Assembly: GCF_052324685.1 (NCBI RefSeq) | Contig: NC_135219.1 | Location: forward strand, 21,685,258 to 21,749,257 | Length of the DNA: 64,000 nt | From: Brachyhypopomus gauderio | Taxonomy: Eukaryota > Chordata > Actinopteri > Gymnotiformes > Hypopomidae | Direction of reading: 5' to 3' | Shown here: in pieces, positions 11,898 to 19,718 of the stretch | How the letters are laid out: each line of letters starts with the position of its first letter | Position numbering within the stretch: the first letter of the stretch is position 1 | Program-made: the position numbers and the translations under genes | The notes under the pieces: model-generated | The model's database searches: none | Told to the model about the DNA's origin: nothing | Seen by the model: only the letters and a program-made list of their open reading frames with translations

Positions 11898-12816
11898 CAG
11901 TGATGGCTAAGTTACCTTGAGAAAGTAATCCAATTACTGATTACTGATTACTCCTTTTAAAAGTAACTTAGTTACGTTACATATTACTTGATTTTAAAAG
12001 TAACTACGTTAGATTACAAGTTACTTTAGTAGTTACATTCAGCAGCAAAATCAATTTTTCCAATACTCACTTTATTGGAAGTGCATTTTAACAGTAACAA
12101 TGTATTGAAGCATGTTCGGTAACCAAGGCAGAAACTGCTTAATCCAAAAATCCAGAGGAGGAAAACTTTATTGATAACGCAACCCTGGCGCGCGCAGGCT
12201 CCGCCCCCCCAGTGTCACTTAAAGGGCAAGACTCGCCGTGAGGAGTAGGAGTCGCTACAGTATCTCCTGACATTACGTTTGTGTAGCTGCGCGGTATTAT
12301 TTGTAAATTTATTTGTAAACGCAATACAAGCGAACTGTTCAGTCAGACAGCTTGTGAAACGAAATACCATTACGATTTCAAGCATTTTAAAGTAGGCGAC
12401 GTTAGTCAAAATTCCAGCACTTTTCAAACGTGGAACACAGTGCAAAATTAAAATTCGTCAGGTAAATGTTCCTTCCTCTGTTTTTGAGGGGTGTTTCTTT
12501 ACACTACCACATATTGTTACGGGAGGACACTGCAAAAAAAATGACGTGTAAAACGTGCTCGCGCTCTCACAGGGTCGCGCGCAGCGTGCGGAGTCGAGCG
12601 CTAGGGTCAGACGCAAAAGTAGAACTGAGCCAAGAAGAAAGCAAAAATATATATTTTTACTAGGGAAAATAAAAATAGTAACGCACAGTTACGTGGATAA
12701 GTAACTTTAATCTGATTACTGGACTGGAAATAGTAGCGCGTTATATTACTCGTTACCGAAAAAAGTGGTAAGATTAGAGTAACGCGTTACTAAGTAACGC
12801 GTTACTGACATCACTG
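11898..12816. mobile_element. hAT-type non-autonomous element, 919 bp
   Basis: Ends CAGTGATGGC...GACATCACTG with an exact 8-bp target duplication ATTGTAGG at 11890-11897 and 12817-12824. The sub-terminal regions are dense in GTAAC/GTTAC and ACGCGTTAC motifs in both orientations. No transposase reading frame. The 8-bp target and CA...TG ends place it with hAT elements. Confidence 0.9.
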
Positions 12817-12904
12817 ATTGTAGGCCTACATGTAATACTATTATTAGTGTTATTATTCAGATAACTCCAAAGTCTGGATTTTAGTTGATTTTTAAGAAAT
12901 GTAG

Positions 12905-13201
12905 TGTGACGGGCGGGGGTGAGCAACAAAAAGGAAGCGATCACGCCAAGTCTCAGGGAAAAAGGATGGTTTAATAGAAAGTGTGCAAACCTAAAACCCG
13001 TGCAATATCTCCAAATTAAGGATATAATGACCAGCGGTCAACTGGTACAAAGACAAGACATATATTGGCAAACAAACGACCCTCAGGTGAGACGGATCAC
13101 GGGCTCCGCCCACCTGAGGGACGCACATGACGTCACCAAACAACAACAACAACAGCCGCTGTGGACAGAGGCGGCCGGTAGGGGGCCGCCTCACCGTGAC
13201 A
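12905..13201 (-). repeat. 3' LTR of family B element
   Basis: 297-bp LTR. It contains a perfect 10-bp hairpin (CCCTCAGGTG...CACCTGAGGG, 13081-13121) and a TGACGTCA-like site (CRE-type) at about 13128, both repeated in the partner LTR. Confidence 0.88.
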
Positions 13202-14679
13202 GACCCCCCCCACCAAGCCGCACTCCCCTCCACTGGGTGTGTGGCACACAGCGGCTGCACACAAAACACGAAGGGGCAGGAAGGCAGGGACAGGCATGGA
13301 CACCTCCTGAGTCCGGGAGCTAAAACACAAAAACACACATTACTCAGCTCGCCTCCCCGGGCGGGACCCTGGACCGACCGGGCCGTTAACAACACAAAAC
13401 CACGCCCCAGTCAGTCACAGGGCCCTCACGCCCTAACCGGCCTTCAGCCGGTGAGCCCCACAGGTGTGCGGATGAGGGGCTACGGCTCCTCTCTCGTCCC
13501 TCGTGTGTGTGTGTGCGCAGGCTACCTCTCCAAGGTGTGGCTACTTCACCTCCTGGATCTACCTCCTCCCAGAGCTGACCCCTGCCTTCTGCTAGGGGTC
13601 ACCCCAGCCTCCTGGGGAGCCAACCCCTCCCGGGGCCTCTCCTCGCAAGGTGGACTTCTCCACCCAACCCAGGAGCGCCAGAGACCGAGGCCCAGAGCAC
13701 CCCCGACGCGGGCTAGGGAACAGCCCCAAGGGCCTCCTGGTCACCCCGGGCAGGAGGGAGGATCTCCCTCCTCAGCAGGAGCTTTTCAGACCGGAGCCCC
13801 ATGGTCCCCAAACATCCGGGGGCCCCAGCCCTCTAGGGAGGGGCTCTTTATGACCGGGCTCCGGTCACCCCACAACACAAGGGGGCTCCTGCCAGGTGGA
13901 GACCCCCACAAGGTCCAGGAACACCGCCAAGGAGAAGCACCTGCACAGAGAACAGCACGCGCACACACACACACAAACGCGCCCTAACCTATTCAGGGCC
14001 TCTCTCGGGAGCGACGCCCTCCGTGCCACACCCCATGGCACGGGACCACAGCCGGTCCCCCCCCCAAACACACATTCACGGGGAGGAGCATGCGTGGAAT
14101 TACACGCAAACAGTTGACAACACGCTAGGACACAACACACACGCAAAGACTAGACAAGCAAACAAAAACGGTGCACAGACAGACAGACGGGACCTACACA
14201 TGCGCGCTCGACATAAACACACAGTGACGCACGCCGCTCAGAGTCGCAGTCGCTCCCCACATTTAACACAAGACACACGGGGAGCGAGGCGACGGTGACG
14301 AGCGGCGACCGCGTCACACACAAAACACGCAACATTAAACATAATGAGCACGCACACTGATCCACACATCCGTCGACATGAACACACGTTTTAACAAACA
14401 CAAAACATGAAGAGCCTTTCCAGGGAAGACGCCCTGGTCCTCGCCGTGCCACAAACACAGACACGGCGGAGCTCCTCAAACAAGCAAACAAACAACAGAC
14501 ACGAAGAGTTTTCCCAGGGCAGACAGCCCTGGTCCATGCCGTGCCACAAACACAACACAAAAGCACGGCGGAACTCTTCACAAGACACCACGCAGACAAA
14601 CACTTACCACGAGACATGACCACGAACGAAGGAGAAAGAAAAAGAGACTCGGCGGCTTCCGAAGGGTGGCTGGTCATTC

Positions 14680-14976
14680 TGTGACGGGCGGGGGTGAGCA
14701 ACAAAAAGGAAGCGATGACGCCAAGTCTCAGGGAAAAAGGATGGTTTAATAGAAAGTGTGCAAACCTAAAACCCGTGCAATATCTCCAAATTAAGGATAT
14801 AATGACCAGCGGTCAACTGGTACAAAGACAAGACATATATAGGCAAACAAACGACCCTCAGGTGAGACGGATCACGGGCTCCGCCCACCTGAGGGACGCA
14901 CATGACGTCACCAAACAACAACAACAACAGCCGCTGTGGACAGAGGCGGCCGGTAGGGGGCCGCCTCACCGTGACA
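14680..14976 (-). repeat. 5' LTR of family B element
   Basis: Partner of 12905-13201 with two substitutions. A minus-strand open frame of 184 codons (14150-14704) begins just inside this LTR, but it shows only cysteine-rich low-complexity sequence caused by internal imperfect repeats (14400-14600), so I do not call a protein. Confidence 0.88.
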
Positions 14977-14981
14977 TGTAG

Positions 14982-15125
14982 GTTAAGTGACAAGAACATT
15001 CAGTCACTCACTTTGCAATGCTGATGATCATGCTAGGGTGTAATTTACTCTCAACATGCCTGTTGCTCCTAAGGCCATAGTAAATAAAATACAGTATAGA
15101 GGTGTAAAAAAGGGGTTAAATATGG
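14982..15125. other. Host sequence between the two LTR elements
   Basis: Short host DNA separating the family B element from the family A element; nothing recognised. Confidence 0.4.
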
Positions 15126-15130
15126 TAATG

Positions 15131-15609
15131 TGTCACGTAGGGCAACGCCCCCTCTCGTAGCTGTCACTCTGGGTTCCCTCATGTCCGTGTTCCCTGCCTG
15201 TTTGTCCCGCCCTGCTCGTTTATTTTGATGATTCCTCGTTTGTTACCACGCCCCTGTGTCATTGTCATCACCTGTCCCTAGTTTGTTTCTATGTATATAA
15301 GTCCCGACATTCCCCAGTCGTGTCATCCGTGATTTTGTCTATCAGTTGGTTTGTTCATCCCGTCAGTACGTGCATTCGTGAGTTTACGCTGTGTTTCTGT
15401 TTTCCGTGTTGTTTTGCCTGCTCCGTGTCTCCCCGTCGTGTTTAAGTTCCCTGTCCCATTATGCCTGTGTACCTCTGTTATTCGGACTGCCCTCCTGTGA
15501 TCGACCCTGCCTGGCATTCTGACGACGAGTATGGTATTCCCTTTAATAAATCTCGCTCCTCTCAGCGATTGTGTCCGTCTCCTCGCTCCGTTGCTTCTGC
15601 AACGTTACA
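15131..15609 (+). repeat. 5' LTR, family A
   Basis: Begins TGTCACGTAGGGC and ends ACGTTACA. Promoter-like TATATAA at 15294, polyadenylation signal at 15545-15550, and the start codon of the element's long frame at 15461, between the two, so inside the transcribed R region. Confidence 0.9.
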
Positions 15610-17344
15610 TAATCACGGATCTAACGAGGACACAGCGAGAGAGCGAGACTCCGGTGAGTTTAGTCGCTGTAGCGAGTTGTTGGCTGCTTCCGTGCAGTTT
15701 AACTCTCATGTGTTACAGCGCGAACGAGCCGGAGACAGGAATACCCCTGGCGCTGTGGGAACAAGGAAGTCTCGTCGCAGACCGAAGAAAGCGCAGTCTC
15801 TCACTACTGGCTTTCGCGGCGAGACTCCTTTTGAGCGCTGTGAGTCTGCCCTGCTTGACGAACGCCACAGGGGTGAGCAACCTGTGGTACAAGCAGCGGG
15901 CAGACGGAGGGAATGCACAGACGAGCTTTGGCTTAACCCTCGGTCGGCTCTCAATGGCTGCTGCGAGCTCCCGACGCCTCAGAGGAGGCGGAGCCATCGC
16001 AGAGAGAGCCACCGAGGGGCGTGTGTGTCTGTGTGTTCTTCCAGGCTCACCCAGGACCCTGAGGAGGAGGACCTACCGCCGCTGATCCCGCCGGCTACAC
16101 ATCGCGACACCCCCAAGTATTTTTTGGGGGGGAGTGCAAGCCACGTCGGCTTGGCGGTCCCGCCCCCCGATGACGTCAGTATGGCGGTCCCGCCCCCGAT
16201 GACGTCAGTATGGCGGCTCCGCCCCCCGAGGACGTCGGCTTGGTGGCTCCGCCCCCCGAGGACGTCGGCTTGGTGGCTCCGCCCCCCGAGGACGTCGGCT
16301 TGGCGTACACGCCCCCCGAGGACGTCGGCTTGGCGTACACGCCCCCCGAGGACGTCGGCTTGGCGTACACGCCCCCCGAGCGCATCTCCTCACCCCAGGT
16401 TCCTGTCCCCGCTGCCCGTCGGCAGTCCACGCCGGTTCCTGTCCCCGCGACCCTGGAGGGGTCGTCCACGCCGGTTCCTGTCCCCGCTGCCCGTCGGCAG
16501 TCCACGCCGGTTCCTGTCCCCGCGACCCTGGAGAGGTCGTCCACGCCGGTTCCTGTCCCCGCGACCCTGGAGAGGTCGTCCACGCCGGCTCCTGTTCCCG
16601 CTGCCCGCCAGCGGACCCTGCCTGTTCCCGCTGCCCGCCAGCGGACCCTGCCTGTTCCCGCTGCCCGCCAGCGGACCCTGCCTGTGCCCGCTGCCCGCCG
16701 CCCGGCTCCGCCTGTGCCCGCTGCCCGCCGCCCGGCTCCGCCTGTGCCCGCTGCCCGGCTCCGCCTGTGCCCGCTGCCCGCCGCCCGGCCGCGCCTGTGC
16801 CCGCTGCCCGCCGCCCGGCCGCGCCTGTGTCCCCAGAGACTGTGCTGCCCTCTATTGGGCCCGGACATTATGTGCCCTCTGCTCTGCCCTGTACACCTGC
16901 CTCTGTACCCGTGTTCCCCTTGCTCCCGTGTTCTGTCCCTGGATTTGTGTTGGTCCCAGTTCCTGTGTGTGTGCCTGTTCGTGTCCTTGTACCCATCCCT
17001 GTGTTTGCGTCTGGTCAGTTCCTCCAGGTCCCTGTCCCCGTGTCTGTTCCCCAAGTCACGACCCGCTTTGTGCCCGTGCCTGTCTCTGTGGTCCATGCTG
17101 TATTCACCTCAGTGTTTACCTCTGCCCTGTCCCCTGGCCCCGCTCCAGTGTCTGTCCCCGGTCCTGTCCTGTCCAGCCCTGCTCCTGTGCCTCGCCCTGG
17201 CCCTATCCGGTCTCCCTGTGTCCCGTGTCATGCCGTGTCCCAGGTCCCTCGTCCTATTTTGTCTGGTCCTGTCCCTCCGGTCTGTCCTGTGTCCGCTGTC
17301 CCGGTCCTGTCTGCCCTTGCGTGCCCCGGAGTGGCACGCTTTGA
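15461..17344 (+). CDS. Retroelement open frame starting in the LTR; proline-rich
   Basis: A single 627-codon frame runs from ATG 15461 in the 5' LTR across the interior. The first about 50 residues (CYSDCPPVIDPAW, DDEYGIPFNKSRSSQ, CPSPRSVA) are shared with both solo LTRs. Residues about 55-230 are charged and not repetitive (RKSRRRPKKAQSL, DPEEEDLPPLIPP). After about 16140 come tandem units of 30 bp, and then GC-rich repeats from 16390 to 16830. In the repeats an overlapping frame at 16210-17364 (384 codons, PPPEDVGLAY and PVPAARR units) reads more like a designed proline-rich repeat than this frame does, so the true C-terminal frame is uncertain. No known domain. Whether it is translated is unknown. 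Confidence 0.45.
   Translation: MPVYLCYSDCPPVIDPAWHSDDEYGIPFNKSRSSQRLCPSPRSVASATLHNHGSNEDTARERDSGEFSRCSELLAASVQFNSHVLQRERAGDRNTPGAVGTRKSRRRPKKAQSLTTGFRGETPFERCESALLDERHRGEQPVVQAAGRRRECTDELWLNPRSALNGCCELPTPQRRRSHRRESHRGACVSVCSSRLTQDPEEEDLPPLIPPATHRDTPKYFLGGSASHVGLAVPPPDDVSMAVPPPMTSVWRLRPPRTSAWWLRPPRTSAWWLRPPRTSAWRTRPPRTSAWRTRPPRTSAWRTRPPSASPHPRFLSPLPVGSPRRFLSPRPWRGRPRRFLSPLPVGSPRRFLSPRPWRGRPRRFLSPRPWRGRPRRLLFPLPASGPCLFPLPASGPCLFPLPASGPCLCPLPAARLRLCPLPAARLRLCPLPGSACARCPPPGRACARCPPPGRACVPRDCAALYWARTLCALCSALYTCLCTRVPLAPVFCPWICVGPSSCVCACSCPCTHPCVCVWSVPPGPCPRVCSPSHDPLCARACLCGPCCIHLSVYLCPVPWPRSSVCPRSCPVQPCSCASPWPYPVSLCPVSCRVPGPSSYFVWSCPSGLSCVRCPGPVCPCVPRSGTL
16142..16385 (+). repeat. 30-bp tandem repeat in the family A interior
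   Basis: About eight imperfect units built on CCCGAGGACGTCGGCTTGG. The unit length keeps one frame open, encoding PPEDVGL(A/V)-type repeats. Further shorter GC-rich tandem units follow (about 16395-16830). Confidence 0.8.
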
Positions 17345-17354
17345 GGGGGGGTTA

Positions 17355-17836
17355 TGTCACGTAGGGCAACGCCCCCTCTCGTAGCTGTCACTCTGGGTTC
17401 CCTCATGTCCGTGTTCCCTGCCTGTTTGTCCCGCCCTGCTCGTTTATTTTGATGATTCCTCGTTTGTTACCACGCCCCTGTGTCATTATTGTCATCACCT
17501 GTCCCTAGTTTGTTTCTATGTATATAAGTCCCGTCATTCCCCAGTCGTGTCATCCGTGATTTTGTCTATCAGTTGGTTTGTTCATCCCGTCAGTACGTGC
17601 ATTCGTGAGTTTATGCTGTGTTTCTGTTTTCCGTGTTGTTTTGCCTGCTCCGTGTCTCCCCGTCGTGTTTAAGTTCCCTGTCCCATTATGCCTGTGTACC
17701 TCTGTTATTCGGACTGCCCTCCTGTGATCGACCCTGCCTGGCTTTCTGACGACGAGTATGGTATTCCCTTTAATAAATCTCGCTCCTCTCAGCGATTGTG
17801 TCCGTCTCCTCGCTCCGTTGCTTCTGCAACGTTACA
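17355..17836 (+). repeat. 3' LTR, family A
   Basis: Partner of 15131-15609; carries an extra ATT in CATTATTGTCATC. Ends ACGTTACA directly before the TAATG duplication. It repeats the LTR-internal open frame (from ATG 17688), which here stops in flanking DNA. Confidence 0.9.
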
Positions 17837-17864
17837 TAATGTTTTTAACTTTAATATTTTGCTG

Positions 17865-18207
17865 TCAATTTAAATTACAAACAGATGGTTTTGATGCTGT
17901 TTGAAAGCTTTACAGAGTACACAAACAACATTGAACTCAACAGTTAAGCGAGTATAAATTATGAGATATTAAAATACTAAAATAAAAAAAAAACTATTTA
18001 AAAATGGTCAGTATCTTTTCCACACATGCAATGTCGTGAACAACCTCTGAAATATTAGTGCCAGATTCATGCAAATGCAGTTTTGGAGTTCTACCTTGCC
18101 ACTAAAAAGGGCTTAACTGTTGAGTTCAATGTTGTTTGTGTACTATGTAGAGCCAGAAAAGAGCTTTCAAACAGCATCAAAACCATCTGTTTGTAATTTA
18201 AATTGAC
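17865..18207. repeat. Inverted repeat / MITE-like hairpin
   Basis: 17865-17947 is repeated in inverted orientation at 18112-18207 (AATTTAAATTACAAACAGATGG, GCTGTTTGAAAGC, GTTGAGTTCAATG), with a roughly 12-bp difference in the middle. The spacer holds ATTCATGCAAATGCAGTT, which recurs in direct orientation near 18286, so a partial duplicate lies just outside. No target duplication found. Confidence 0.7.
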
Positions 18208-18339
18208 ATAATCAAGGTTGAATGTGTAGTGCCCTACCCTCTTACTTAAAACATTCTTAGTCAATTTCTCCCTTTATATTAGTGGCAGATTCATGCAAAT
18301 GCAGTTCTGGGGTTCTACACTGCCACTAAAAGCAACAGA

Positions 18340-18760
18340 GATACAGAGGAGGGAGAGCAACAACAGACCTAGGTGAGCAACAGAGAGAGACAATGAAGTC
18401 CCAGCACAGTTGTAGGAAGATTTGAATAAGACTGAACACTTCAGTTTATGTCATTATTAATTAATGTTTAAGTTTTAATGACCATACTGATAGTGTACCT
18501 CATGAAGTAATTCTTATCTATTTATGTCAACAGAGAGATAGGCAATAAAGGACAGCAACATCAGAGACAGACAATGGAGGGCAGCAACAGAGACAATGGA
18601 AAAAAGCAACAGACAACTGAGGTGAGCAACAGAGACTGAATGAAGTCACATCACAGATGTAGGAAGTTTGAGTAACACTTACATTTATATAAAATTTATG
18701 TTAACAGTGGGGAGCAACAGACGAAAAAATAAGGACAGCAACAGACTCACAACAAACTTA
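18340..18760. repeat. Degenerate GAGCAACAGAGAC repeat
   Basis: The motif AGCAACAGA(GA)C recurs many times, and two longer blocks (about 18375-18475 and 18615-18700: ACAATGAAGTCCCAGCACAG versus GAATGAAGTCACATCACAGA) are diverged direct duplicates. No reading frame. Confidence 0.5.
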
Positions 18761-18949
18761 TAATGAATAAAGTATGTCTAAATTAAAAGGTTTGAAGTTT
18801 GCTCGTGTATTTAGGGGGCATTGGAGTAGAGAGCTAAATGAGCTAAAAAGATCCCCCCCCCCGCCATCACAATGCTGGCTACGGGCCTGAAATGTGACAA
18901 ATGTCTGTGCACTTGCTGTTAGCGTGTCTATAATATCCAAAGCGCTTCC

Positions 18950-19718
18950 TAGGAGGGGGCACCGCCCCTTCAGTGTGGGCGGGTCACAGGCGGAAAAAAG
19001 GGGCGTTTCGGAGGTGAAGTAATCTCGCGGAGATTATGTTAATCCTGCAGCTACTGTCATGGCTTTTTCAGTAATATTCACTCGGTTATCTTCGGTGTTT
19101 CTATCTGTGTAACATGCATGGGTTGGCTGCAGAGCTAGAAGGACAGCTTCGTGCGAGGGAGACGTGTCAAAGTAGCGAGCTGAACATTAAAAAACAAAAC
19201 TCCCCCGCTCCCTTTAGACGATTATCTGAGGTAAATCGAGACTCCGTTTAACACACGGATACGTTGTGCGTCGGATTAATGGTTGTCTGCTGTCGTTTTC
19301 GGGGTTTCGAGGCTGACGGTGATGGTTTGTGCTACACTGAACTGGACTTTAAATACCGGGCTTCGTGGACCTCCGTGTGTGTGTGTAAGTGCAGAGTTGT
19401 GAATAGGCTGCATATAGCTCGCCATCGGGTGCACAAATGATGAATTTGTCGTAGATTTTGTGTTTTGGTATAGGTTTGTGTTTGGGGCTTTATGATACTG
19501 AAAACGATTTATGGCGTGTAGCGTAGCACAAACAGCAACAGCATCTTTGTTACTGGATGCACTACGACGACTGCGGCGATTGTAAATGAGTTTAGTATTG
19601 GAGAGGCTCTAAATGCGACGTTCGTGTATTTAAGCAGCGGCTATATTGCATGATCAGACTTTTATTCTGCGTAAACCAGGAGTGAGTTAGTTCAGGTTTC
19701 ACATCTAAGGTAGCCAAC
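18950..19718 (+). promoter_or_regulatory. znf512: CpG-rich promoter and 5' UTR of znf512
   Basis: CpG-dense segment ahead of the znf512 start codon, with GC-box-like GGGGGCACCGCCCC and GTGGGCGGG (18953-18982) and TCTCGCGGAGAT (19023-19034), resembling the TCTCGCGAGA element of housekeeping promoters. No TATA box. The transcription start is not determined; a non-coding first exon is likely between 19030 and 19700. Confidence 0.5.

Larger units (their letters stand above)
12905..14976 (-). mobile_element. Non-autonomous LTR retroelement (family B), minus strand
   Basis: Direct repeats 12905-13201 and 14680-14976 (297 bp each) differ at only two positions that I can see. They are flanked by the exact 5-bp duplication TGTAG (12900-12904 and 14977-14981). 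Minus orientation is shown by a TATATATG box, an ATTAAA signal and a G-rich polypurine tract next to the 3' LTR (complement of GACCCCCCCCCACC at 13202). The 1478-bp interior is GC-rich and has no gag, protease, reverse transcriptase or integrase motif, so it must move in trans. Near-identical LTRs mean recent insertion. Confidence 0.9.
15131..17836 (+). mobile_element. Complete non-autonomous LTR retroelement (family A)
   Basis: LTRs 15131-15609 (479 bp) and 17355-17836 (482 bp) differ by three substitutions and one 3-nt indel by eye. They are flanked by the exact duplication TAATG (15126-15130 and 17837-17841). The LTR has TATATAA (15294-15300) and AATAAA (15545-15550). The polypurine tract TTGAGGGGGGG lies just before the 3' LTR. 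A standard tRNA primer site after the 5' LTR was not recognised. The 1745-bp interior has no gag-pol motif but is one long GC- and proline-codon-rich open region with tandem units. A recent copy. Confidence 0.92.

Noticed and set aside
13127..13987. 286-codon proline-rich frame in the family B element
   Set aside because: Antisense to the element and explained by GC-rich sequence; no domain and no start context.
16176..17096. 306-codon minus-strand frame
   Set aside because: Shadow of the GC-rich tandem repeats; antisense to the LTR element.
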